A stretch of DNA of 64,000 nt from Alcanivoracaceae bacterium (GCA_029210325.1 JARGPU010000001.1:940126-1004125), one strand, 5' to 3'. Positions 1-10,636 are shown, counted from the stretch's first letter. Numbers and translations are program-made. Notes: generated by a model not told the origin, from the letters alone.

Positions 1-323
1 CGTAACTCTTGTTTCATCACCCAACGCAGGTCCATGCCGAGCCAGCCATACAGCACCCAGATATCGAAATGGCTAAGGTGGTTGGCGGTAATCACATAGC
101 TTTGTCCGCGGCGAATATTGTCAAGGCCGTGCAGGTGTACTTTGATGCCGCTAAGAAATAGCCCAAGCCTGGCCCACGGGACAGCAGTCAGGCGAGCGGT
201 GCGAGCCGGGCCAAGGGCTGGCACGATGAGCAGGCAGAGCAGGCCGAAAAACGCGGTGGCCAGCATCATCACTGGCACTAGAAACAGCCAGACATAAGCA
301 AGGTGCAGCATGCGGACCATCAT
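1..323 (-). CDS. lysophospholipid acyltransferase (PlsC-like), C-terminus beyond window edge
   Basis: Reverse-strand reading gives MMVRMLHLAYVWLFLVPVMMLATAF...SYVITANHLSHFDIWVLYGWLGMDLRWVMKQEL with the acyltransferase NHxxxxD motif; runs off the window start. Confidence 0.75.
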   Translation of the reverse strand, partial: MMVRMLHLAYVWLFLVPVMMLATAFFGLLCLLIVPALGPARTARLTAVPWARLGLFLSGIKVHLHGLDNIRRGQSYVITANHLSHFDIWVLYGWLGMDLRWVMKQEL

Positions 324-344
324 TGAACTCCTTTTCAACTCCTG

Positions 345-1133
345 CTAGCGAGCAGGATTGGCCTGATCGACGGTCATGCTTTCAATGGGTGCGGCTGGCG
401 GGTTGCTGTAAAGGTAGCTACGGGCGGAGATAAGGTTGCCTGGTCGGCCGGGTCCGCGCAGCTCGATGTAGTCAAAAAACTGACCCTGATACTCGGCACG
501 GCTGATGATGCGGCGCAGGCGTTCGAGGGTGAAGTAGGGGGCGTCTCGCAGCAGCACGTTGGCTAGCCATGCAGGGATATAGCCGCCCGGGTCCAGAACC
601 AGCTGATAGACCACTTGGACCTGATCCTCACCCAGGCGGGTAATTTGAAAGATGCCTTCCATTTCTGGAAAGCGAACATATTCCGAGTTTACTGGCAGTA
701 AGGTCGGGCGGTTGTCCAGATAGACCGTAACGTTCTCCACATCAGGCATGACAGTGGTCTCAACCCGAGCTTCAAGGATGGCCTCACGATCGTTCAGTGG
801 CCAGGGTAGCTGGGTGGTAAAGCGCAGTTGGCGCAGTAGCGGGCCGTCACGATTGAACTCTGTGGCGCCATCGATGAAGTGAAGCCAGCGCGGGTAGCTT
901 GCGTAGTCTTCCAGCAGGGATACCAGAGCGTACTCGTCGGAAAGCTGGATTTTGCTGACGCCGCGAAAGGTCTTCAGACGCGAGTCGTCCTGATGCCGCA
1001 TATACACCTGGATGCCATTGCGGTCGGTAATCAGCTTCCAGGAAGGGTCCAGCCCTGCATCATCCGTAATGTCGGCGCCCGCCAGAACGCTGATGGTCAG
1101 CGTTAGCAGCAGGGCAATCAGGCGAATGGTCAT
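345..1133 (-). CDS. START domain-containing exported protein
   Basis: ORF 262 aa with signal peptide; WKLITDRNGIQVYMR...PWPLNDREAI...GGYIPAWLAN typical of START/SRPBCC proteins. Confidence 0.75.
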   Translation of the reverse strand: MTIRLIALLLTLTISVLAGADITDDAGLDPSWKLITDRNGIQVYMRHQDDSRLKTFRGVSKIQLSDEYALVSLLEDYASYPRWLHFIDGATEFNRDGPLLRQLRFTTQLPWPLNDREAILEARVETTVMPDVENVTVYLDNRPTLLPVNSEYVRFPEMEGIFQITRLGEDQVQVVYQLVLDPGGYIPAWLANVLLRDAPYFTLERLRRIISRAEYQGQFFDYIELRGPGRPGNLISARSYLYSNPPAAPIESMTVDQANPAR

Positions 1134-1231
1134 TCAGTTCTCCGCATCAGGGTACGGGCAAGTATAGGCAACGCATTCAACTGTCACAATTGTCTGGTAT
1201 CAGGCATTTGCTGCTGAATGGTTGCCGGGTG

Positions 1232-3034
1232 TTACACCATGTCCTGAGCGGCTATATGGGGCCAAGTCTGCTCGAAGGAGCAGGGCTTGCTGATGTGATA
1301 GCCCTGTGCGTAATTCACCCCCAGCGAGGCAAGTAGCTCCATGACCTCGGCATCTTCGACAAATTCGGCAATAGTCAGCAGGTTGAAAGCGCGGGCAACA
1401 TCTACCAGCGCCTTAATCAGCACCTGGTGCTCACTGTCGCCGACCAGATTGCGGACAAAGGAACCATCAATCTTGATGTAATCCAGTGGCAGCTTTTTCA
1501 GGTAATAAAGAGAGGAAAAGCCTACCCCGAAGTCGTCCAGAGCAAAGCGACAGCCCTCATGGCGCAGTGCATCCATAACCTGAATGGAGGCATCAATATC
1601 AGCCAATGCTGCGGTTTCAGTGATTTCAAAAATCACTGAGGCGGGCGGCACCGCAAACTCCTTCAGGCAGCGGCGTACATGGGGCACCAGGTTCGGGTTA
1701 TTAAAGGACCGCCCGGACAGGTTTACTGCCAGCTGTACCGGTTGATCGGCCTGCTGCAGCTGAGCCAGGTGCTCGAATACTCGACGAATGACTTGCTCAT
1801 CGAGACGATGGATCATGCCGTTCTGCTCCGCCGCCATAATCAGCTGGGCGGTATGCAAAGGCTTGTTGTCCTCGTCGTGTCCGCGTAACAGAGCTTCATA
1901 ATGGGTAACGGAGCGGCTTTGCAGGTTTAGAATCGGTTGGTAGTGCATTTCTACGCGCTGCTCATCAAGCAGTTTGCGAATCTGTCTATCCCAGAACATT
2001 CGCTCGTGAATGCGGGCGCGGTGGATGTCATCCCCATCAAACAGGTGCCAGTCATTGCGGCCGTGGGCCTTAGCCTGATAAAGGGCAATATCCGCGTTGG
2101 CCAGCAGTTCATCAATGTTCTTACCGTGTTCCGGGCACAGCACCACGCCGATGCTGGTGGTAACGGCGATGTTGATGTCAGCTTCGAGTGGCGGTAACTG
2201 GTGTAGCGCTGCGCAGCAGCGTCGGGCGGCATGTTCGACGCTGGCCCGGTCGCCGCCATGCAGCAGGATGCCGAATTCGTCTCCACCCAGCCGGGCGATA
2301 ATGTCGGACTGGCGCAGCTCGCCGCGTAGTACCTTGCTCACTTGTTGTAGCAAGCGGTCACCCTGGTGGTGGCCGCTGAGGTCATTGATGTCCTTGAACT
2401 GGTCAAGATCCAGCAGCATCAGGGCAAAGCTACTGCCGCTGGCAACCATGGCCCGGGCGCGCTCAAGAAAGCCACGGCGGTTGAGCAGGCCGGTAAGCGG
2501 GTCATGCAGGGCTAGCCAGCTAAGGTGCTCCTCTGCCAGCCGCTGGTCGGAGATATCCAGCCCAATGCTGACCAGCCGCGCCTCGCCGCCGTCGTGAAGG
2601 TGCCAAGGCACATGCCACCAGGCCAGCAGCAGTGGCTCCGCCCCGGGTCGGGTCATGGCACATTCGTGACGGTAGTGGTTGCGTCGACCGCTGAGTAGTT
2701 CATTCAGCCGAATCGGCAGATCGGCTGGCGCATTGTGCAGCAGCTCGAGAAAGCGTAACCCGTTGGGGATGGCGTCGGGCACCCCGGATAGCCAGCGGCC
2801 GTGCCGGTTGACCGATAGCAATTCGCCACTCTGATTTTGGGTGAAAACAACGATGTCCGCCGTGTCCTGCAGGAGGCGGCTCAGGTCTTGTTGCTCGGCC
2901 AGACTTTTGGCCAGCGAGTCAGCGATGCGTGCAGGTTTTCTGCGCCAATTAAGCAGAGCCATTAAATTTTTCCGTCGGGTCAGAGTCAGGGTTGACGGAT
3001 AGTTGAAGCTAGCAGCTGTTATGCTACCGCACAA
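1232..3034 (-). CDS. PAS-GGDEF-EAL protein (putative c-di-GMP cyclase/phosphodiesterase)
   Basis: Intact GGDEF motif (ARLGGDEFGILL) and EAL motif (HYEALLRG); likely start is internal (MALLNWRRKPARIAD). Confidence 0.9.
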   Translation of the reverse strand: MCGSITAASFNYPSTLTLTRRKNLMALLNWRRKPARIADSLAKSLAEQQDLSRLLQDTADIVVFTQNQSGELLSVNRHGRWLSGVPDAIPNGLRFLELLHNAPADLPIRLNELLSGRRNHYRHECAMTRPGAEPLLLAWWHVPWHLHDGGEARLVSIGLDISDQRLAEEHLSWLALHDPLTGLLNRRGFLERARAMVASGSSFALMLLDLDQFKDINDLSGHHQGDRLLQQVSKVLRGELRQSDIIARLGGDEFGILLHGGDRASVEHAARRCCAALHQLPPLEADINIAVTTSIGVVLCPEHGKNIDELLANADIALYQAKAHGRNDWHLFDGDDIHRARIHERMFWDRQIRKLLDEQRVEMHYQPILNLQSRSVTHYEALLRGHDEDNKPLHTAQLIMAAEQNGMIHRLDEQVIRRVFEHLAQLQQADQPVQLAVNLSGRSFNNPNLVPHVRRCLKEFAVPPASVIFEITETAALADIDASIQVMDALRHEGCRFALDDFGVGFSSLYYLKKLPLDYIKIDGSFVRNLVGDSEHQVLIKALVDVARAFNLLTIAEFVEDAEVMELLASLGVNYAQGYHISKPCSFEQTWPHIAAQDMV

Positions 3035-3075
3035 GCATGAGAGGGCGGCTCAGGATATTTTACTTCTATAGGGTT

Positions 3076-3102
3076 GCTGGAGACCGCTGAACGGTCTCCA
3101 GC
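3076..3102. terminator. 11-bp stem hairpin between convergent/tandem genes
   Basis: gctggagaccg-ctgaa-cggtctccagc perfect inverted repeat. Confidence 0.5.
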
Positions 3103-3111
3103 AGGTGTTAC

Positions 3112-3690
3112 TCAGTCGAGAATATGTACATCATCAGCCTGATCGCCGCGCTCACTTTGGCGGATGCTGAAGCGTACCTTCTGACCCTGACGCAGGGTGC
3201 GGCGGTCGCCATTGTGCACTGCACGGAAGTGAACAAAAATTTCCTGACCATCGTCTGACAGGATAAATCCGTAACCCTTGTTGGGGTTGAACCACTTCAC
3301 CTGCCCCTGAAGCTGACCGGCTTTTAATGGTCCGGCGGGCATGCGCATCGGTAGCAGGCCAATCAATGGCAGCAGGTACACTGCAAGCGGTATCCATAGC
3401 CATAGCGGGGCAGCACTGTCAGCACTGATAAAGCTGATGCTTAGACCGGCAAGATAAAGGCACAGCAACGGGTGGAGAATGGCGCGACTGTCACTACGAA
3501 TGGTTACGTACAGACTGATACCTGCGGCCAGCAGCAGACCAAAAGCGGTTTGCTGAGCGGCTACCAAGGTGCCCGGTGGATAGAACATCTGTTTGCCGAT
3601 CAGGACAATCGGGTCGATTAATAGCCAGATCCCTGCGACAGCAAAAAGCAGGGTAAAGACAAGATGGAATACAGTTAGTAAGCGTTGCAT
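3112..3690 (-). CDS. membrane protein with C-terminal cold-shock domain
   Basis: N-terminal hydrophobic segments followed by VKWFNPNKGYGFILSDDGQEIFVHFRAV (RNP1/RNP2 of CSD). Confidence 0.85.
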   Translation of the reverse strand: MQRLLTVFHLVFTLLFAVAGIWLLIDPIVLIGKQMFYPPGTLVAAQQTAFGLLLAAGISLYVTIRSDSRAILHPLLCLYLAGLSISFISADSAAPLWLWIPLAVYLLPLIGLLPMRMPAGPLKAGQLQGQVKWFNPNKGYGFILSDDGQEIFVHFRAVHNGDRRTLRQGQKVRFSIRQSERGDQADDVHILD

Positions 3691-3842
3691 GGAATAAAAA
3701 CCTCTCAGGTGGAACAGATGGCTGAATACTGCAAAAAGCCCCGTCGGCGCGTCGACATATGCAAGGGACCGTTAGTGGCAATCTCGCGCCTTCACATTGT
3801 AGCCAAAGTTGCCGCTGCCTGTCTGTGTATGGTGTCAGGGCA

Positions 3843-4898
3843 ATGAAGCTGGACTACCCATTTCTGCAGCCGGCCTTTTTTAATGCCCTGGAGCAATGCG
3901 GTGCTGCCTCCGTGGCAACCGGCTGGCAGGCCGCGCACCTGCAGCAAGGTGATGACTGGATGCCGCTTTATCTGAAGCAGCACAATCGCGGTGAGTATGT
4001 GTTTGATCACGGCTGGGCGCAGGCCTATGCCGAGCATGGGCTGCCCTATTTCCCCCGCTTGGTGACAGCGGTGCCGTTCAGTCCACTCAGCGGGCCCCGC
4101 TGGCGCGGCAATCCCTCTGGCGACTGGGTCGCCGAGCAGGTTCGTGACCTTGCCGACCAACACGGCGCCTCATCCTGGCATGTACTGTTTCCTGATAAAG
4201 AAGCGTTGAGGGCGTTTCAGGCGCTGCCATTGCCTTTGGCACAGCGTGAGGCCTGCCATTTTCGTTGGTTTAATCGAGGTTATTCCGATTTCGATGCCTT
4301 TCTCGGCGGCCTGACCTCGCGGCGACGCAAGTCCATTCGTCGCGAGCGCAAGCAGATTCAGGATTCGCCGGTGCGTATTGAACAGGCCTGTGGTGAGCAG
4401 ATCCCGGCACATTGGTGGTCGGCGTTTTACCAGTGTTATGCCGATACCTACTTCAAGCGCGGCCAGAGACCCTACTTGAGCGAGGACTTTTTTCAGCAAT
4501 TGCGTCATTCGCCTTTGGGGTCTCAGCTAATGCTGGTAATGGCGATGATGGATGAAAGGCCAGTCGCCGCTGCCTTCTACTTATTCGATCAGCACACCTT
4601 GTACGGCCGCTACTGGGGTAGTCTGCTGGATATCGACGGGCTACATTTTGAGCTGTGTTACTACCGTGGGATTGAGTTTTGTATTGAGCGCGGGCTACAG
4701 GAGTTTGATCCGGGGGTGCAAGGTGAGCACAAGATTTTGCGTGGTTTTGAGCCGGTCATTACCCATTCCCTGCACTGGATGCGGGAGCCGGCATTTCAGC
4801 GGGCAGTAACGGACTTTTGCCAGCGCGAGGCACTGATGGTGCAAGCCTATCAGCGCGAAGCGCGCACATTGCTGCCTTATCGCCAGCAGGACGACTGA
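3843..4898 (+). CDS. GNAT/FemAB-like N-acyltransferase (COG3146-like)
   Basis: MKLDYPFLQPAFFNALEQCGAAS...RRRKSIRRERKQIQ...FDPGVQGEHKILRGFEP; start within longer ORF 3759. Confidence 0.7.
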   Translation: MKLDYPFLQPAFFNALEQCGAASVATGWQAAHLQQGDDWMPLYLKQHNRGEYVFDHGWAQAYAEHGLPYFPRLVTAVPFSPLSGPRWRGNPSGDWVAEQVRDLADQHGASSWHVLFPDKEALRAFQALPLPLAQREACHFRWFNRGYSDFDAFLGGLTSRRRKSIRRERKQIQDSPVRIEQACGEQIPAHWWSAFYQCYADTYFKRGQRPYLSEDFFQQLRHSPLGSQLMLVMAMMDERPVAAAFYLFDQHTLYGRYWGSLLDIDGLHFELCYYRGIEFCIERGLQEFDPGVQGEHKILRGFEPVITHSLHWMREPAFQRAVTDFCQREALMVQAYQREARTLLPYRQQDD

Positions 4899-4910
4899 GG
4901 TCAGATGGGA

Positions 4911-5312
4911 TCAGGCCGCTCGGCTTTGCTGGGCATCAAAATAAACCAGCGCCATGGTGATCAGGTCTTTAAGGTCGCGGGCCGGGTGGCTCGGGTCCTT
5001 GGGGCCCAGTTGTGCGGTGACGTCTTCGAAGTCACCGTCGTCCGGGCAGGACAGGTCGACGAAATACTCAACTACTTTGCGATCCTGGGTGACCAGCGTA
5101 CCGGAGTAGACGCCCTCGTCGAACACCCCAAGGCAGGGAAACACGGCCTCGCCAAGACTGACTCCCTGTGCCTGAAACCAGTCCAGCAGGGTCCGTTCCG
5201 ACTCGCCATGGCGAATCTGGTCAGTCGCAGTAGCCACTGCGTCCCAGGCGTTCTGCTCGCTGATTTTGCTGAATTCCATAGAGCGCTCCGCAATCCTTGT
5301 GCTGGTTGCCAT
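4911..5312 (-). CDS. hypothetical protein
   Basis: ORF 133 aa with plausible position; alternative start at 5279. Confidence 0.5.
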   Translation of the reverse strand: MATSTRIAERSMEFSKISEQNAWDAVATATDQIRHGESERTLLDWFQAQGVSLGEAVFPCLGVFDEGVYSGTLVTQDRKVVEYFVDLSCPDDGDFEDVTAQLGPKDPSHPARDLKDLITMALVYFDAQQSRAA

Positions 5313-5402
5313 TTTAGTTTGCCGGACCCGGTATCTGGCCAGTGTCTCGGCGACGTCCGGTAGCTATCCGCTGACAGACAGAATTTATGCGTATTGGGGC
5401 CG

Positions 5403-7340
5403 TCAGGCAACCTTGCTAGACCCTTGCAGCAATGGTGGCATCGGGCAGTCCATCAAGGTGGCAATGCCGCGTAGCAGCTCTGCCTCCTGTACCTGAATCA
5501 TGCCGTCCGCCCGGGCAACATCGGCAAGACCGTCCAGAAGCGGCCCTTTCAGCAAGGGGGTCAGGTCGCGCAGGTCGGTGAGCGCCTGATCAAGTAGCTC
5601 GATGCGGCACTTGTCTTTGCCTAGCAGTGTGCGGCCGGCAGGTAGCAGTGTGCCGGAAGCACTACTGAACAGCTGCCGGGCCTGTTCGTCCTTGGCACCG
5701 GAGGCATGCACCATCAGCGATAGCACCAGCTGGATCTGAGCTGCCACGGAGGAATATTGGCGGAAACGGATCGCCGCAGAACGACCAGCATTGGTGCGCA
5801 GGTGGTCAGCAAGAATCCGTGTCAGAACGAACTCAAACAGGGTCAGCCGCTTGTCCTCACGGACCAGGTTTTCCAATTCCTGCAAAAAAGCATCCCGCTG
5901 AGCGTCTGGTAGTTGCTTCAGCGCCGGAATGGCCAGGTCGGTTAATGGCAGGCGCAGGCGCGTGCCCAGCGCGCTAATCTGATCAGCCAGCTGCTGAACA
6001 ATCTGCTTTTCAAGAGCAGTCAGCGACAGGCTGGCGGTCAATTGTTCCGGGCTGGAGCGACTGGCGCCGATGGCCAGAGCCAGGACTACCCATCTGGCAG
6101 ATTCTGGCTGGCGCAGGTTCTGCTTGATCTCTTCCGGGATCGATTGATACAGGCTTTGGGCGTAGCCCATATGAGTCTGCGCCACGGTGCCGATGGAGCC
6201 GGAGATGCCCAGCGCGGCCACCGAGGTTGCCAGTTGGGCCGGTGAATTGCCGGCAAACCCCATGGCTTGTTCTGGCGCTGCCATGGTTGAGCTGTGCGGG
6301 GTGCCGCCGTTTTGCTTTTGTCGCACACGGGCACGCGCCAACCAGTCGCCGCCCAGTGCTTTCAGGCGGTTATCCAGCGGTGGATGAGTGGCCAGAAGGT
6401 GCTGAAGATGAAATGGCACCGTGGCGCCAAAACACATATGGCTCATGTCTTCGCCGTGACTGGAAAGCAGGTGGCTACCGTGCTGGTTGCGAATCTTGAT
6501 CAGAGCATTGGCGATGCCTGATGGATTACGGGTGAACTGTACTGAGGATGCATCGGCAAGCAGCTCGCGCTGCCGGGAGATGGCGGCCTTGATCAGGCGA
6601 CCGAAAAACAGCCCGATGTAGCCGATGATCATCATTGCCAGGCCAAGAATAATCAAAAAGGCGATGCCGGCAGCTTCGTTACGTCCTGAGCGGTGGTTGA
6701 AGAATCGAGCCCGGGTGTTGGCATGCAGGAGCAACTCACCGACCTTGCCAATGGCCAGAATGCCCGCTAGCACAGCGATCAGGCGCATATTCAGACGCAT
6801 ATCAGCATTGAAAATGTGGCTGAACTCATGGGCGATCACGCCCTGCAGCTCCTCTCGACTAAGCGCATCAAGGGTGCCACGGGTAACGATCAGTACCGCC
6901 TCGGTGGGGCGGTAGCCAGCCACCAGAGCGTTGATAGCCTGCTCATGTTCCATAACAAAGGTACGCGGCGCGGGAATGCCAGAGGCAATCGACATCTCCT
7001 CGGTGACATTGCGTAGCTGGCGATCTTCCTGGGTTGTGGCGTCGGGAAGTACTTCCCGGGCGCCGAGTAGCTCGGCCAGTGCTACCCCGCCGCCACGTAG
7101 TTGCCAGGCCTTGCGAGCACTGCCGACCAGAACGATCAACAAGGTGATGATGACACTCCACAGCATGGCGGGAGATTGCAGCCACTCACTGAGTGGATAA
7201 TGACCACCACGCATCCACATGGCCGCCAGATACAGGCACAGGCTGACCGCGCTGACTATGGCGAGAATGGCCAGAACAAAGTAACTGGCCAGTAGCCAGG
7301 TACGTCGCCGGGCACGCTCCTGATGCTGAAAGAAATTCAT
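5403..7340 (-). CDS. M48 family membrane metalloprotease (HtpX-like)
   Basis: HExxH motif VIAHEFSHIFN flanked by transmembrane segments. Confidence 0.9.
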   Translation of the reverse strand: MNFFQHQERARRRTWLLASYFVLAILAIVSAVSLCLYLAAMWMRGGHYPLSEWLQSPAMLWSVIITLLIVLVGSARKAWQLRGGGVALAELLGAREVLPDATTQEDRQLRNVTEEMSIASGIPAPRTFVMEHEQAINALVAGYRPTEAVLIVTRGTLDALSREELQGVIAHEFSHIFNADMRLNMRLIAVLAGILAIGKVGELLLHANTRARFFNHRSGRNEAAGIAFLIILGLAMMIIGYIGLFFGRLIKAAISRQRELLADASSVQFTRNPSGIANALIKIRNQHGSHLLSSHGEDMSHMCFGATVPFHLQHLLATHPPLDNRLKALGGDWLARARVRQKQNGGTPHSSTMAAPEQAMGFAGNSPAQLATSVAALGISGSIGTVAQTHMGYAQSLYQSIPEEIKQNLRQPESARWVVLALAIGASRSSPEQLTASLSLTALEKQIVQQLADQISALGTRLRLPLTDLAIPALKQLPDAQRDAFLQELENLVREDKRLTLFEFVLTRILADHLRTNAGRSAAIRFRQYSSVAAQIQLVLSLMVHASGAKDEQARQLFSSASGTLLPAGRTLLGKDKCRIELLDQALTDLRDLTPLLKGPLLDGLADVARADGMIQVQEAELLRGIATLMDCPMPPLLQGSSKVA

Positions 7341-7363
7341 CGATCAACTGGCTCGCGGGCGCG

Positions 7364-7951
7364 TTAGAAGCTGACTTTTACTGCCTTGCGAGCTTCCGGA
7401 TCCTCAAGGTCAAGCTGCTGGGCACCTTTGAAGTCGCCGAAAAGTCCGCCAATAAAGTTGTTCGGGAATTGCTCGCGGTAGGTGTTGTAGTCCATCACCA
7501 GATCGTTGAATGCCTGACGGGCAAAGCCGACCCGGTTCTCCGTGCTGGACAGCTCTTCCATCAGTTGGGAGATGGTTTCGTTGGCTTTCAGCTCCGGGTA
7601 TTGCTCGGATACCGCATAGAGATTGGCTAGTGAGCCGGATAACAGGCCTTCTGCGCGACCCAGTGTGGCCATGGCGCCCGCGTTGTCCGGGTTGGCGCGG
7701 GCACTCTTACGAGCGCTTTCCGCCTGGTTACGGGCCTCAATAACCTGAGTCAGGGTTTCTTTCTCGTGTCCCAGGTAGGCCTTGGCAGACTCCACTAGCG
7801 ACGGGATCAGGTCGTGACGGCGTTGCAGCTGCACGTCAATCTGGGCGAAGCCATTCTTGAAGCGGTTACGCAGCGCGATCAGTTTGTTGTAGACGGCGAT
7901 CAAATAGATCAGCACCAACAGCAAAAATCCGAGAAATAGCCACATGCCCAT
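7364..7951 (-). CDS. lemA: LemA family protein
   Basis: YNKLIALRNRFKNGFAQIDVQLQRRHDLIPSLVESAKAY; pairs with M48 protease. Confidence 0.92.
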   Translation of the reverse strand: MGMWLFLGFLLLVLIYLIAVYNKLIALRNRFKNGFAQIDVQLQRRHDLIPSLVESAKAYLGHEKETLTQVIEARNQAESARKSARANPDNAGAMATLGRAEGLLSGSLANLYAVSEQYPELKANETISQLMEELSSTENRVGFARQAFNDLVMDYNTYREQFPNNFIGGLFGDFKGAQQLDLEDPEARKAVKVSF

Positions 7952-8071
7952 AATGTTTCCCCCTTCGCCTGATCGCTGTGCCTGATGGCAGAAATTGTTG
8001 TCATCAGCCCGGGCTGTTAGCCGCCGGGCTTTGGCCAGACTATAACTAGCCTGACCGTCGCTGTCAGCGAC

Positions 8072-8980
8072 TCAGTAACCGCTGGTCCGGCTGAGCACGC
8101 CAAATGGCAGATAGTGATCCACTAACAGGGCGGCAAACAGGACAAACAGATAGGTGATGGAATAGCCGAAGGTCTTCATCGGCAGGCTTGGGTCTTCGCT
8201 AAAGCGCAACCGGGTGGCATGTAACAAAAAGATCCCGCCAAGCACCAGAGCGGCAACCAGATAGATCAGCCCGCTCATGCCGGTCAGGTAGGGCAGCAGC
8301 GAGGTCACCACCAGCAGGATGGTGTAATAAAGCACTGACTGGCGAGTAAACGGAATGCCGTGGGTCACCGGCAGCATGGGAATGCCGGCCTTGGCGTACT
8401 CATCGCGGCGGTGAATCGCCAGCGCCCAGAAGTGCGGTGGTGTCCAGACGAAAATAATCAGCACCAACAGCCATGCATAGGCATGGGCTTCGCCGGTGAC
8501 GGCGGTCCAGCCAAGCAACGGCGGGATGGCTCCGGCAAGACCGCCAATAACGATGTTCTGCGGTGTCGCCCGTTTTAGATAGAGGGTGTAGATAAAGGCA
8601 TAGCCAATAAAACCGAACAACGTTAGAAAGGCAGTCAGCGGATTGACCAGCCAGTACAGCAAGGCCATGGACGCGGCAGCCAGAAAAATGGCAAAGGCTA
8701 CGGCGCGGCGCGTGTCCAGGCGACCGGTGACAATGGGTCTGTTCTCGGTGCGTGCCATGATGCCATCAATCTTCTGGTCCATGATCTGGTTGATCGCTGC
8801 GGAAGACATCATCGCCAGAGACATGCCTATAAAGGCGGGCACAAATATTTTAAGCGGCACCATGCCTGCCGGCTCGGTGGCCAGAAACATACCAGCCACT
8901 GCGGTAACCATCAGCAGGGCGACAACGCCCGGTTTGGTCAGTGCCCAGTAGTCGCGCCAGCTCGTGCTTTCTGTGTTCAT
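8072..8980 (-). CDS. cyoE: protoheme IX farnesyltransferase
   Basis: UbiA-family motifs NQIMDQKIDGIMARTENRP, multi-TM; cox locus. Confidence 0.93.
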   Translation of the reverse strand: MNTESTSWRDYWALTKPGVVALLMVTAVAGMFLATEPAGMVPLKIFVPAFIGMSLAMMSSAAINQIMDQKIDGIMARTENRPIVTGRLDTRRAVAFAIFLAAASMALLYWLVNPLTAFLTLFGFIGYAFIYTLYLKRATPQNIVIGGLAGAIPPLLGWTAVTGEAHAYAWLLVLIIFVWTPPHFWALAIHRRDEYAKAGIPMLPVTHGIPFTRQSVLYYTILLVVTSLLPYLTGMSGLIYLVAALVLGGIFLLHATRLRFSEDPSLPMKTFGYSITYLFVLFAALLVDHYLPFGVLSRTSGY

Positions 8981-10017
8981 TCGTCACGTCCCACTGGAAC
9001 GCGAATCGCGCGGCCAAATAGCACCAGGCTGACCAGTAGCACCAGAGCAAAGAAGTTATGCGCCACAGCCATCAGCAGAGGCACTTTGAAAATAATGTTG
9101 CCAAGTCCCAGGCAGATTTGCCAGATCAGTAAGCCGCCAATAGCCAGAGCGAAGTTACGATAAAAGTGGCAGCGGGCGTTGCGCAGAATGCGAATAACCA
9201 GCGCACCGACCACCAGTAACACCACAAGCGCGCCGAAGCGGTGCATCACATGAATAGTTGTGCGGGCATCGTTAGCCAGTACGCCGAATTCATAGTCCGG
9301 TTTGTCGTGCTCATGACCCCAGAAAATAAATGCATCACTGAAGTTGATGTGATCCTGCCAGCCTTCCTCGCAGATCGGCAGTTCGGTGCAAACCACGGCA
9401 GCATAGTTAGCGGTGGTCCATCCTCCCAGAGCGATCTGTAAAATGACTACAGTGATGGCCGCAGCACTGAGGCCGCGCAGCGAGCGCACATCGCAGTCGT
9501 TAAGAAACTTTGGCCAGTTGTACAGTTTTGCTGCCAGCCAACAAAGCAGCGTCATGGTGGTAAAGCCGCCTAGCAAGTGCAGCATAACAATGGTGGGCTG
9601 TAGCCCCATGGTGACAGTTAATTTGCCCAGAATGCCCTGGCAAATAACGATGACCAGAAGCAGGTTGGGCAACCACAGAGGCTGATCGGCAGAGCGACGA
9701 TTGCGCCAGGCCAGTACAGTGATTATCAGAATTAACAGGCCGAGGGAGGAAGCAAAGTAGCGGTGCACCATTTCCGGCACTGTTTTGAACGCTTCCCGAT
9801 AAGTGCCTGGCTCTGCGGCATTGCGCTCATTGACATAGGAAATTGCCTTGCGCACATCAAGGTGGCCGTAACAGCCTGGCCAGTCCGGACAGCCGAGCCC
9901 GGCATCGGCGAGCCGGGTCCAGGCGCCAAGCATAATAACCACTGCGGTCATCGCAATGGTGACCAGAGTCAGGCGGCGTTGCCAGCGTAGAGCGGCGTTA
10001 GGAGCAGAATCTTGCAT
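8977..10017 (-). CDS. ctaA: heme A synthase (COX15/CtaA)
   Basis: GAWTRLADAGLGCPDWPGCYG...EMVHRYFAS...HVMHRFGAL. Confidence 0.93.
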   Translation of the reverse strand: MQDSAPNAALRWQRRLTLVTIAMTAVVIMLGAWTRLADAGLGCPDWPGCYGHLDVRKAISYVNERNAAEPGTYREAFKTVPEMVHRYFASSLGLLILIITVLAWRNRRSADQPLWLPNLLLVIVICQGILGKLTVTMGLQPTIVMLHLLGGFTTMTLLCWLAAKLYNWPKFLNDCDVRSLRGLSAAAITVVILQIALGGWTTANYAAVVCTELPICEEGWQDHINFSDAFIFWGHEHDKPDYEFGVLANDARTTIHVMHRFGALVVLLVVGALVIRILRNARCHFYRNFALAIGGLLIWQICLGLGNIIFKVPLLMAVAHNFFALVLLVSLVLFGRAIRVPVGRDE

Positions 10018-10024
10018 GTCTGGG

Positions 10025-10636
10025 TTACCCGATCAGTGAGCCTTTGAGGGTGCGTTTCAGGTCGTGAAGAATTTTGTCAGACTCGAGAAGCACGTCCTGT
10101 ATGTCCTCGTGCGTGGGGTACCACATAAAAATCTGCCCATCCGGGGCGACCAGAAAAATATGATTAGTTGCCTCGCTGGCGCCACTCATAAATGGCAACA
10201 AGGCGTGGTTCACCGCATCAGCATCGGTCTGAACTTCAATCATCCCGGCGACATTGTCATCAAGAAAGCTGCGTAGCTCGTCGCTGGCATCGGCAGTGTG
10301 GGCCACCAGCCGGCGCACGCGTGGCGCATCCGAGCCAAGCCCCAGGCGTAATTGTTTGACTAGATAATAGAGGCCGTTTTTGCAAGCGGTGCCGCACTCG
10401 CCGGCGGCGATGTAAAGCAGTGTCCACTGGCCGTTCAGCTCACTTGACTGAAAGCGGCTGCCATCGGTGTGCAGTGGCTTTAAATCTTCAAACTGTACAT
10501 GTGGCAGGATGAGTGTGCCCTTGTTGGTTCGATCCAGATCTTCCAGATCAACAAACAGGTGCACAAACGCCATGGTCAGGGCGAAAGGTGCAATGATCAG
10601 CAGCATAATCAAAAGGTTTTTATTGCGCTGGGTCAT
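10025..10636 (-). CDS. cytochrome oxidase-associated membrane-anchored thioredoxin-like/SCO-like protein
   Basis: Single N-terminal TM, GQWTLLYIAAGECGTACKNGLYYL; between SURF1 and ctaA genes. Confidence 0.65.
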   Translation of the reverse strand: MTQRNKNLLIMLLIIAPFALTMAFVHLFVDLEDLDRTNKGTLILPHVQFEDLKPLHTDGSRFQSSELNGQWTLLYIAAGECGTACKNGLYYLVKQLRLGLGSDAPRVRRLVAHTADASDELRSFLDDNVAGMIEVQTDADAVNHALLPFMSGASEATNHIFLVAPDGQIFMWYPTHEDIQDVLLESDKILHDLKRTLKGSLIG

